Positions 10,081 to 17,799 of a stretch of DNA of 64,000 nucleotides are shown here, one piece after another (the first letter of the stretch is position 1; each line of letters starts with the position of its first letter). The notes below the pieces were generated by a model. The model was not told the DNA's origin. It saw only the letters and a list, made by a program, of their open reading frames with translations, and did not search any database. Location of the stretch: the NCBI RefSeq assembly GCF_900103545.1, contig NZ_FNHH01000005.1, forward strand, positions 1-64,000, read 5' to 3'. Source of the DNA: Daejeonella rubra (GTDB taxonomy: Bacteria; Bacteroidota; Bacteroidia; Sphingobacteriales; Sphingobacteriaceae). The translations under genes and the position numbers were made by a program.

Positions 10081-10934
10081 GATGTTCTTAAATTAAACTC
10101 AGAAACCATCTGACTAAATAGTTGCTTTATGTCCATTTCTTCAGCTTCCTCTTCAGTACCATTCAACATAGCCATTCTTTCTGATTCGCTGAAGCGAAAT
10201 AAATCCCATTGACCATTGTGGTATTCTAAAGCTGTAAGATTTTCAATCCAATCTCCGGAATTCAGGTACATGATACTTCCATGAGTTTGTTCTATTCTGC
10301 GCATTTCAGGATGGTGAATATGACCACAAACAACATATTGATAATTCTTACTTATACCAATATCTGCAGCAGTTTCTTCAAAACCATTTATAAATTTTAT
10401 AGCTCCCTTGACACTGTTCTTAATTTTTTTGGAGAATGATAATTTGCCCCTTTTAAATATCCTTTCTGATATCCAGTTAGCAAGACTATTTATAATGATC
10501 AATGTGTCGTAACCTATGGCCCCAAGTTTTGCAAGCCATTTTGAATGCTGCATCGTCACATCAAAAACATCACCATGAAATATCCAGGCCTTTTCCTGGT
10601 TGTCCAGATCAAGTATCAGCTTGTTGAGAATATGAAAAGATCCCATTTTGAAACCCTCGAACTTTCTAAGCATTTCGTCATGATTACCAGTTATATAATA
10701 AACTTTAACGCCTTTACTGAGCCAGTTCATGATATGCTTTATAACCTTCATATGTGACTTAGGCCAATAGCTTTTGTTGAATTGCCATATGTCAATAATG
10801 TCACCATTCAATACAACAATTTTGGGCTTTATTGATTTTAGATAATGCAGCAGTTCCTTTGCCCTGCAGCCATATGTACCGAGGTGTACATCTGAGATCA
10901 CGATTATATCTACCTGTCTCTTTTGTTTATTCAT
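10077..10934 (-). CDS. Calcineurin-like metallophosphoesterase, LpxH-like family
   Basis: This 285-residue protein shows the complete metallophosphoesterase motif set: DVHLGT (N-terminal), GDIID, GNHDE, HGDVFD and GHIHHPE. The order and length resemble UDP-2,3-diacylglucosamine diphosphatase-type enzymes. A more canonical LpxH is present at 38698-39450, so this copy may have a different nucleotide or lipid pyrophosphate substrate. No signal peptide is visible. It is the first gene of a minus-strand operon with the glycosyltransferase (4-bp overlap) and the GH1 gene. About 380 bp separate it from the MFS gene upstream. Confidence 0.8.
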   Translation of the reverse strand: MNKQKRQVDIIVISDVHLGTYGCRAKELLHYLKSIKPKIVVLNGDIIDIWQFNKSYWPKSHMKVIKHIMNWLSKGVKVYYITGNHDEMLRKFEGFKMGSFHILNKLILDLDNQEKAWIFHGDVFDVTMQHSKWLAKLGAIGYDTLIIINSLANWISERIFKRGKLSFSKKIKNSVKGAIKFINGFEETAADIGISKNYQYVVCGHIHHPEMRRIEQTHGSIMYLNSGDWIENLTALEYHNGQWDLFRFSESERMAMLNGTEEEAEEMDIKQLFSQMVSEFNLRTS

Positions 10935-11282
10935 TAATGTCTAAAAATTGAATTGATCTTAGAAAAACGAATAAAGATGAAGTAGAAAAGAAGTTCTGAT
11001 AACTGAGAGTAGATTTGATTCAATTCATTCCTTTTAGTCTTTACAAGAATAAACAACACATATTACCTGAATATTAATTCAGTAACAGCAAATTGTTAGG
11101 AATAAATCTTTGGGAAACAGGGTAATGAGCTAGGCTTTATTGAGAAAAGACTGTAATGACAGGCAAGAATTTGATTTTAATATCTCCTGTTTTTGTATGT
11201 AAAGATCGGCCTGCAATTTTTGCAAAATTACAGGCATCAACATTTCCGTAATATTTAAATCGAATACACAGAAAGTAAAAGC

Positions 11283-11304
11283 AGAGGGAGCAAATGCCCC
11301 CTCT
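11283..11304 (-). terminator. Hairpin downstream of the MFS transporter gene
   Basis: A 22-base near-palindrome (AGAGGG..CCCTCT with one wobble) sits just after the minus-strand MFS stop codon and is followed on that strand by a T-rich run (CTTTTACTTTC). It is a probable intrinsic terminator. Nothing else was recognised in the 380-bp gap 10935-11314. Confidence 0.5.
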
Positions 11305-11314
11305 ATTAAAATTA

Positions 11315-12535
11315 TCAAACAGCCGGACTTAGCGTTTTTTGTTTTTTCATGTATAAATATAAAGCAGCAAATGCTACGATTAGAATTGCAGGGAAAAGCA
11401 GCATATTAGATAAGGTTGCCTGACCTGCAGCCAGATCTGCTGCATCACCAGCTAAGCCTTGTGATACGGCCACTATTTTATTTTCCTGGATCCATCCTCC
11501 AATAATTGGTTGGAACATGGAAGAAGAGAACATTCCAATCCCTCCCATAATTGAAAGTCCAAGGGCTCCGGTTTGAGGCATATTTTCTGCAATGAATCCT
11601 ATCATGTTTGGCCAGAAATAACAGATTCCGAGAGCATAAAATACAGCGGCAACATATAGCATATTACCATCCATTGTGCTCATCATGTAAATACCGATCA
11701 CGCCAAAAATTGCAGAACCCAGTAAAACACCTACAGTGTTCAAATTCTTGATTAGCGGGCCTGCAAAATACCTTCCCACAGCCATCAGTCCTGTTACTAA
11801 AGCTAAAATCAACATTGGGCTTGCTCCTGCTTTTGCAAGGATTGGACCAACCCATTGCTGAGGGCCAAACTCTGATATTGCAGTTAATGCCATACATGCT
11901 GCCATGAACAAATACAATGGGTTTAACATCGCCTTGAAGTTATCAAGAGTAGAATTTTCAGAAATTCTTGGTTTTGGAAAAGTTTGACCAAAGAATAAAA
12001 CAGCATATATGATGGTAGGAATTAGAATCACCCAAATTTGAGCTTGCCAGCTCATGCTTGCATCAGTCATGAATTTTGAGATCAAAGCACCTAAAACTAT
12101 CCCCCCGGGGAACCACATGTGAAAACGATTAATTTTACGGCTAAAATTTAATCCGGAATAAGAATCAGCTATCATTGGATTACAAGCTGCTTCTGTGCAA
12201 CCATTGCCCAAACCAATTAATAGTGTAGAAATCAGTAAGGTATAGTAATCAGTAGCATAAATAGTTAACACAATACCAATTGAATGAGCTAACAGAGCAA
12301 TTTGCATAATCAACTTGGGCCCAATGGTAGAGTAAAAAATTCCACCCAGGATCATGGATATCGGGAAACCCAAAAACCACATTTGATTGATGTGACCCAG
12401 TTGTACTGTGTCCAGATTCAATTCAGTTCCCAGTTGTGTTAAGATACCTGCCCGTATACTAAACGAAAATGCCGTTGTAATAAGTGCAAAACAACTTGCC
12501 AGGAATAGGCGATTTGCATTAACAGTTTGATTCAT
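11315..12535 (-). CDS. Major facilitator superfamily transporter
   Basis: This 406-residue, strongly hydrophobic protein has about 12 predicted membrane segments. It includes MFS-like loops and a LIGLGNGCTEAACNPMIADS stretch that resembles Bacteroidota sugar/organic-anion MFS carriers. It stands alone, about 300 bp from the phosphonate-type operon upstream (same strand) and followed by a terminator hairpin. Its position suggests inner-membrane import of a small compound released by the neighbouring SusCD/phosphoesterase systems, but the cargo is not evident from sequence. The 12536-12833 gap should contain its promoter; no clear consensus was found there. Confidence 0.85.
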   Translation of the reverse strand: MNQTVNANRLFLASCFALITTAFSFSIRAGILTQLGTELNLDTVQLGHINQMWFLGFPISMILGGIFYSTIGPKLIMQIALLAHSIGIVLTIYATDYYTLLISTLLIGLGNGCTEAACNPMIADSYSGLNFSRKINRFHMWFPGGIVLGALISKFMTDASMSWQAQIWVILIPTIIYAVLFFGQTFPKPRISENSTLDNFKAMLNPLYLFMAACMALTAISEFGPQQWVGPILAKAGASPMLILALVTGLMAVGRYFAGPLIKNLNTVGVLLGSAIFGVIGIYMMSTMDGNMLYVAAVFYALGICYFWPNMIGFIAENMPQTGALGLSIMGGIGMFSSSMFQPIIGGWIQENKIVAVSQGLAGDAADLAAGQATLSNMLLFPAILIVAFAALYLYMKKQKTLSPAV

Positions 12536-12833
12536 AATTAAATTAATTAATGGTTTAATATTTAGGATTTAATTGAAATAATAAATTAAAATAGATAATT
12601 TATTTGAAATCAAAAACCAATTAATTATGGGTTTTTATAAAATCTGCTTTCCTATCAGTATACAGGGCTTTATGATAATTTAAAGTTTTCTACTAATCGT
12701 TTGGAATAACAGATTGAATAAAAAATTTCAAATAGTTCCTTAATAAAATAAAAATGCCTTTGGCTTTTGTAATATCAGGATAGTGGAAGGAATAATATTA
12801 AATTGAGGTATTGATTTTTTAATAGTTAATGGC

Positions 12834-13517
12834 TCAATCCAAATAGTCAATAATTCCGATCAACTCAGAAACGTTATCTATAATAAAATCAGGATCAGCT
12901 TCCCTCAATTGTTCGTGTGTATGAGCACCTGTAGTTATTCCAATACTTAATAAACATTCTGCATTTTGCCCCTCCTGAACATCAACTGTAGAATCTCCTA
13001 CTTTTATTACTTTTTTAGGGTCCAAAATACTCAGTTTCGACATAGCTAATAGAATCATATCTGGCTGGGGTCTGTTATTATTTACATCAGATGCAGTAAT
13101 TAACAGATCAAATTGATTAGATTCTTCCCACCCAAGTTTTACGATTAATGATTCTGCCGTCTTGCGATTATAACCGGTATTTAGAACAACTTTAATATTT
13201 CTTTCCTTCAACTCCTTAAAAGTACGTTCAACGTCAGGAAGTGGCTTAACATTTAAAGTATCATAATTCTTTGCCAGCATATCATTGAAATATGTAAAGA
13301 TTAAGTCGATATTTTCAGAATTTACTTTAAAGCCCGTATTTTCTAATATATCAATTATGGCCTGAAGCTTTTCTTTGCCTGCTCCGAATTCCAATACCTG
13401 AGCTAAAGTTACAGGACAAGAATAATGGACGATTGCATCCTGCAGCGTTTTATATACCACATTATCTTCATCAACAGTAGTCCCTGCCATATCAAACACG
13501 ATCATTAAAACGCTCAT
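12834..13517 (-). CDS. Phosphonatase-like HAD hydrolase (PhnX-related)
   Basis: This 227-residue HAD-superfamily protein has the phosphonatase-type first motif DMAGTT, with nucleophile Asp9, instead of the usual DxDxT. The cap contains Lys48 in FGAGKEK, which lines up with the Schiff-base lysine of phosphonoacetaldehyde hydrolase (B. cereus MGLLKIDH, from memory). An Arg-Pro (NNRPQPDM) replaces the usual motif-III lysine, and GDSTVDV gives the C-terminal acidic motif. These features fit the TIGR03351 group closest to PhnX. Expected reaction: hydrolytic C-P cleavage of phosphonoacetaldehyde or a close analogue to an aldehyde and phosphate. It is the last gene of a five-gene operon, 1 bp after the HD oxygenase. 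No PhnW transaminase is nearby, so the aldehyde would have to come from the FAD enzyme. Confidence 0.85.
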   Translation of the reverse strand: MSVLMIVFDMAGTTVDEDNVVYKTLQDAIVHYSCPVTLAQVLEFGAGKEKLQAIIDILENTGFKVNSENIDLIFTYFNDMLAKNYDTLNVKPLPDVERTFKELKERNIKVVLNTGYNRKTAESLIVKLGWEESNQFDLLITASDVNNNRPQPDMILLAMSKLSILDPKKVIKVGDSTVDVQEGQNAECLLSIGITTGAHTHEQLREADPDFIIDNVSELIGIIDYLD

Positions 13518-13518
13518 A

Positions 13519-14070
13519 CTATTTTTTTAAAGTTAATTCCAGAGAGGTTATAAAATCAACTAGATGTGGAGTTACAAAATCCGGATCTTTTGCTAAGTCA
13601 TCCCATTTTCGCAACGATATAGCATCCAGATAAAAAGGATTAGTTTTAAAATTTTCTACTTCCTGGTCATTCATAATGCCTCCCTGGAATACAAGACTTG
13701 TCTTTGACGGCTGTGATAAAGATTCATAATAGCCTTGCTCAGTGGCACATAAATACCGTTTTGCCTGCACATGTAATTTTACAGGCTCAACTACATCTTC
13801 AGTAAAATACTTTGTCAAGAAACCACCGGCCAATTCTTCATGAACGTCATCTATGCCATCTTCACTTGCCATTTCTGGCAAATCATGTAATAAATGTCCT
13901 ATATCATGCAATAAAGAAGCTACTATTAAGCTATCCTTTGCATTATCTAATTTAGCTAGATATGCCGACTGAAGTGCATGCTCTAATTGGGTTACTGCTT
14001 CGCCTCCATACATAGAACCACCCTTAGTTTCAAACAACTGAAAAATCTTTTGCGTTACTGGTTGTACCAT
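13519..14070 (-). CDS. PhnZ-like HD-domain diiron oxygenase
   Basis: This 183-residue protein carries nearly the full set of PhnZ active-site residues at almost the same numbers. Tyr21 and Glu24 (YGGE), His31, His55-Asp56 (LLHDIGH), His77, His100 and Lys104 (HVQAK) and Asp157 correspond to PhnZ Y24, E27, H34, H58, D59, H80, H104, K108 and D161 (recalled from the PhnZ literature). PhnZ cleaves (R)-1-hydroxy-2-aminoethylphosphonate to glycine and phosphate using O2 and a mixed-valence diiron centre. The usual partner, the 2-oxoglutarate dioxygenase PhnY, is not seen. The gene sits 5 bp after the FAD oxidoreductase and 1 bp before the HAD hydrolase. The function may be PhnZ proper or a related C-P or polyol cleavage. 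Confidence 0.85.
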   Translation of the reverse strand: MVQPVTQKIFQLFETKGGSMYGGEAVTQLEHALQSAYLAKLDNAKDSLIVASLLHDIGHLLHDLPEMASEDGIDDVHEELAGGFLTKYFTEDVVEPVKLHVQAKRYLCATEQGYYESLSQPSKTSLVFQGGIMNDQEVENFKTNPFYLDAISLRKWDDLAKDPDFVTPHLVDFITSLELTLKK

Positions 14071-14075
14071 AAAAT

Positions 14076-15203
14076 TTAAATTTTGTTAATAATTTCTTCT
14101 GCAAAACCAAATGACAAAGTCATTCCATTTCCACCAATTCCATTTAATATGTGAACACCATTATCTACCTCAATATGCAAATCTGTTTTGCCATTGGTCA
14201 TTTTAGGATAAATGCCATTCCATGATTCCACTAATCTCCATTGATCGATGTGGACCAAATTCTTCAAATAGTCTAGAATCAATTGATTTATGTACTGTTT
14301 GTCGAATGGGTCAAAATCTAATCCATATTCATGAGAGTCGCCAACCGTTAGCTCTCCCTGCATATTTTGTGAAACCATCACATGAATACCCCATTTAAGG
14401 TGCTCAGGTAATTCATTCTGCAATTTTGCTTTCAATATTTCCAGTGCTTTTGAAGCTGTGAAGCTTTTGTAATGCAAAAGCGATAAGCCACCGCAGATGG
14501 ATGTCCCTAATTTATAGTCAGGCTTCTCCGAAACAAAACGCATCATTTGTAATTTGCATTTTGTTATTTCATGTTGCTTAAAAACCTCCGGATATAGTAC
14601 TTCGAAATCCGCTCCTGAGCAAATAAAGATCAAATCCGCATCAAATCTGGTCGATCCTGAAAAAACTGATCCTTGTTTTACTCTTGAAATGGCAGTTCCC
14701 CAAATAAATTCAATTCCAAAGTTCTGCTTCAAGTAAAGTGGTAAATTACGAATACCCTCTCTGGGGTCGATTATAACTTCATCACTGCTAAATAAACCTC
14801 CTTTTAAATTAGTCTGGTTTATCCCATCAAATCTATTGCCTATCTGTTCAGGGTTGATAAGATTAACAGGTCTTCCGCTTTCCCTGAAAATGCTAGAAAG
14901 CTCTTCCAATACATTCCATTCTTCATTAGAATAGGCCAGATGCAAACTGCCACATGAATTAAATGGAATTGAACTTGCATTTAAATATTCCTTCCAAATT
15001 TCTCTTGATCTGATTGCTCTATCATAGAGTTGCCCATCAGGCTGACCAATAGGCCAAAGCATTCCAAAATTTCTAATGGATGCTCCAAGTGAGAATTGAG
15101 ACCGTTCAATTACTTTAACTTTATACCCTTTAATAGCCAGGGCTCTTGCAGTTGCCATGCCTAAAATTCCTGCTCCCACTACAATTGCTGATCTTTTGTT
15201 CAT
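14076..15203 (-). CDS. FAD-dependent oxidoreductase of the phosphonate-associated (TIGR03364-like) type
   Basis: This 375-residue protein starts with a Rossmann FAD motif (VVGAGILGMATARAL, residues 8-22) and ends with the second FAD-contacting segment (VHILNGIGGNGMTLSFGFA). It belongs to the D-amino-acid/glycine-oxidase (DAO) fold. The family is recurrently found in phosphonate loci, and some members are reported to oxidise N-alkylated aminoethylphosphonate to phosphonoacetaldehyde. That would feed the adjacent PhnX-like hydrolase. It is 5 bp from the HD oxygenase and 9 bp from the DUF5690 gene, clearly in the same operon. Family placement is by motif and context; the actual amine substrate is inference. 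Confidence 0.8.
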   Translation of the reverse strand: MNKRSAIVVGAGILGMATARALAIKGYKVKVIERSQFSLGASIRNFGMLWPIGQPDGQLYDRAIRSREIWKEYLNASSIPFNSCGSLHLAYSNEEWNVLEELSSIFRESGRPVNLINPEQIGNRFDGINQTNLKGGLFSSDEVIIDPREGIRNLPLYLKQNFGIEFIWGTAISRVKQGSVFSGSTRFDADLIFICSGADFEVLYPEVFKQHEITKCKLQMMRFVSEKPDYKLGTSICGGLSLLHYKSFTASKALEILKAKLQNELPEHLKWGIHVMVSQNMQGELTVGDSHEYGLDFDPFDKQYINQLILDYLKNLVHIDQWRLVESWNGIYPKMTNGKTDLHIEVDNGVHILNGIGGNGMTLSFGFAEEIINKI

Positions 15204-15212
15204 ATGACAATT

Positions 15213-16487
15213 TTAAATAATCTGATATTTAAGATGTTGCTTTTTAAAATAAAAAAAAGTTAAAAACGACAATATTATTATCAATAGTGAAGTTGCTAAA
15301 GCACTTATCTTAAAGAAATCAATCCAAGAAATTTGATACGAGTTAAAATTTTTAAATAGTAAAATAAATGTGCTTCCTAAATAGCCGGCAGCATCAGAAA
15401 TATACATTAGAAAGCCAATATTACTTTTGATTTTAAAATAAGCTATCCAGCGTTCAAAATACACAGTATGAAAAATAATATAGGGTAGATACATTGCAAA
15501 TCCCGATAAGATCATCCAGTAAACAGGATCAAATTTATTGAGCATTAACAGCACTGTAATAACCAATAAAAAAATACCACTAAATAAGTTGACAATAAGG
15601 TTCATGAAAAAGGCAAATTTATTGTCTTTGATAAAAATCATTAAAGCAATAATTATTAATACAACTATTGCAATAGGAATTTCAGAAAAAATCAATAATG
15701 CAGGAGTATTCGAGTATCCGTAACCCGTCCAAAACTCTATTGCAAAATTATCTCTCAGATCCCTGAAAATAGTCAGGCCTACATATATCAACACAGAAAA
15801 AATAATTCCGGGTATGAAGCGTCGAAAAAATAATTTCCTGTCTAAATAGGTCATTGGAACTCTTTCTGTCCGCAACAAGATATCCTCCTTACTTGGAGGA
15901 GGTAATTTGTGTAAAAGCTTTGCTCCTAAAATAAGTGCCGGCAAAAATATAAAGCCAGTTAAAAAAGGCATCCAAACTTCCGGAACTGACCACTGATCTA
16001 TAGTATATCTACCAACACCTTTAACCAGGCCAGAAGCAACAATAAAACTCGAAGCCATTGCAGCTCCCAAAAGCTCAGTAAACCTTCTCCCTTCAAGATA
16101 ACTAAAAACTACCCCCCAGATCATCCCCAATGGCAGGCCGTTTAAAAACATGAATGGGAAATTAAATGGATAAGGTATTATAGCGAAAAAGAATAAAGAA
16201 ATCCAGGCAAATAACATCAGATAAATTAATGTCTTTGTTCTTTTTTCTGGCTTTAATTCAGCAATTATTTTAATCCCAATATATTTTGATATAGTATACC
16301 CCAATAACTGAGAGATAATTAACAAAATTTTATAATCTATCCCCCAAAGAGATAATTGATCAAAGGTAGCTGCAGTAAAAGGCTTTCTAAAAGCATACAT
16401 ACTCAGATAGGTAATAAATGCAGCGGAAGATGCTGTCAATAAAAAATTAAGATCTTCCTTGCTAAGCCTATTTTCCAATGCTTTCAT
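15213..16487 (-). CDS. DUF5690-family multi-pass membrane protein, putative transporter
   Basis: This 424-residue, very hydrophobic protein has around 11-12 apparent membrane segments. The N-terminal AAFITYLSMYAFRKPFTAAT is characteristic of DUF5690 proteins and resembles the MFS organophosphate-antiporter (GlpT/UhpT) start YxxRKPF. A basic loop (ILLRTERVPMTYLDRKLFFRR) lies mid-protein. It sits inside the phosphonate-type operon between the alcohol dehydrogenase (43-bp gap) and the FAD oxidoreductase (9-bp gap). As no PhnCDE transporter is present, it is the best candidate for bringing the phosphonate through the inner membrane. That role is inferred from context and the RKPF similarity only. 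Confidence 0.8.
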   Translation of the reverse strand: MKALENRLSKEDLNFLLTASSAAFITYLSMYAFRKPFTAATFDQLSLWGIDYKILLIISQLLGYTISKYIGIKIIAELKPEKRTKTLIYLMLFAWISLFFFAIIPYPFNFPFMFLNGLPLGMIWGVVFSYLEGRRFTELLGAAMASSFIVASGLVKGVGRYTIDQWSVPEVWMPFLTGFIFLPALILGAKLLHKLPPPSKEDILLRTERVPMTYLDRKLFFRRFIPGIIFSVLIYVGLTIFRDLRDNFAIEFWTGYGYSNTPALLIFSEIPIAIVVLIIIALMIFIKDNKFAFFMNLIVNLFSGIFLLVITVLLMLNKFDPVYWMILSGFAMYLPYIIFHTVYFERWIAYFKIKSNIGFLMYISDAAGYLGSTFILLFKNFNSYQISWIDFFKISALATSLLIIILSFLTFFYFKKQHLKYQII

Positions 16488-16530
16488 GAATATTTTTAAT
16501 AAAAAATGGGGGTAGAATTGAGCAAAAACT

Positions 16531-17586
16531 TTAAGGTATTACAATACCTACCCTATATGGATTTTGATCAATTGCATAGTCAAAAGCCTCATTGACAGAT
16601 TGTAAATTAAAGTCGCCAACAATAAGTTTTTCAAAATCAAAAACATTATAATTTCTTTCAATAAAATCAACTGCTGATACTAAATCAAAATCATTGTAAT
16701 TGTGCAAACCTTTTATAGTAATTAGATTTCTTACAATAAACTCTGCATTAATTTTTAGGTCTGCCTGAGGAAAAACCGCTCCTAACCAAACTGCTATACC
16801 TCCAATTTCCAAATGTTGAAGAGAATTAGTCATCACTTCCGGAACACCACTTGTTTCGATAATAATGTCAAATTTTTTATTAAAATCACTCACATTATTA
16901 CCTGTATACTTCGAACCAAATAATTTTGAAACCTTAAGTCTTTTATTATCGATATCAAGTGTAGAAACAGCCGCAGCACCGAACGTGGATGCCATTGCAC
17001 TACCAACAATTCCCAACATTCCTGCTCCACTTATTAAAACATTCTTATTTCTTAAATCGCCAGCTAACCGAACTGCTGCTGCCATGGTTGCCACCGAACA
17101 ATTGATTAAGGCTGCGACATGATCTGAGACTATATTTTTTAATATTACAAGCGGAGTATGCTTTCTGATTATGGTAAATTGAGATAAGCCTCCATGGAAA
17201 TTACTACTCTCAGTTATTTGCTCGTGTCCGTATTTAAAGATATTTTTCGCCTTTTGTGGGAATCCTTTTTTTGAATTTGGATCTTCAGGATTACTGGCAT
17301 AGATTGCCCAGGTGATTCTATCTCCTATTTTGAGCTTCTCACCTCTGTTATCAAACTTTGGGCAATCGGGCCCAAAAGCTACAATATATCCAGTTATTTC
17401 ATGCCCAAGAATAGTGGGTGATTTTTCTTTCCTGACTCCCTTATAAGTGTACAAATCGCTCCTGCAGAGTGTTGTGAAAGTATTTTTTACTAAGATCTCT
17501 CCTCCCATCAATTCAGGTAATTCTTCCTCAATTAATTCCAATTTCTTTCCAGGGATTTCGAACCTGGCATAAATAGAGTTACTCAT
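16531..17586 (-). CDS. Zinc-type alcohol dehydrogenase, phosphonate-catabolism associated (TIGR03366-like)
   Basis: This 351-residue MDR-superfamily protein keeps the catalytic-zinc ligands Cys41 (TTLCRSD) and His62-Glu63 (LGHEITG) and a nucleotide-binding glycine motif (SGAGMLGIVGSA). The segment that in relatives carries the four structural-zinc cysteines before GLPQKC..LxKYGH reads YASNPEDPNSKKGFPQKAKN here, with every cysteine lost but the flanking GFPQK and KYGHE kept. It is the first gene of the phosphonate-type operon. It probably oxidises or reduces an aldehyde/alcohol made downstream, for example acetaldehyde or a hydroxyalkyl phosphonate. Identity of the family is fairly sure; the substrate is not. 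Confidence 0.8.
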   Translation of the reverse strand: MSNSIYARFEIPGKKLELIEEELPELMGGEILVKNTFTTLCRSDLYTYKGVRKEKSPTILGHEITGYIVAFGPDCPKFDNRGEKLKIGDRITWAIYASNPEDPNSKKGFPQKAKNIFKYGHEQITESSNFHGGLSQFTIIRKHTPLVILKNIVSDHVAALINCSVATMAAAVRLAGDLRNKNVLISGAGMLGIVGSAMASTFGAAAVSTLDIDNKRLKVSKLFGSKYTGNNVSDFNKKFDIIIETSGVPEVMTNSLQHLEIGGIAVWLGAVFPQADLKINAEFIVRNLITIKGLHNYNDFDLVSAVDFIERNYNVFDFEKLIVGDFNLQSVNEAFDYAIDQNPYRVGIVIP

Positions 17587-17749
17587 TCATTGATATCTTA
17601 TCCCTTAGAATTAAACACTAAAGATTTTTTGGGCTAATGAGAATTAAAAATTTGCTTCAGGTGATCTAACTTTTGATTGATCTTAATTAAACATACTCAG
17701 AATACGAATAAACAAAAATCATGTTAAGCAATCATTAGAACGATATAAA

Positions 17750-17782
17750 CAAAAAAACGGAATAAAATATTCCGCCTTTTTG
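17750..17782 (-). terminator. Intrinsic terminator after the second SusD gene
   Basis: The 7-bp perfect arms CGGAATA/TATTCCG with an AAA loop (17758-17774) are extended by A-rich and T-rich flanks. They sit 18 bp beyond the stop codon of the SusD gene. On the minus strand a T-rich stretch follows, as in intrinsic terminators. This isolates the SusCD pair from the phosphonate-type operon downstream. Confidence 0.6.
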
Positions 17783-17799
17783 TTCTTACTAACCACTTT

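Noticed and set aside
11130..11314. 62-residue minus-strand open frame after the MFS gene
   Set aside because: It spans the terminator hairpin and shows no recognisable protein features.
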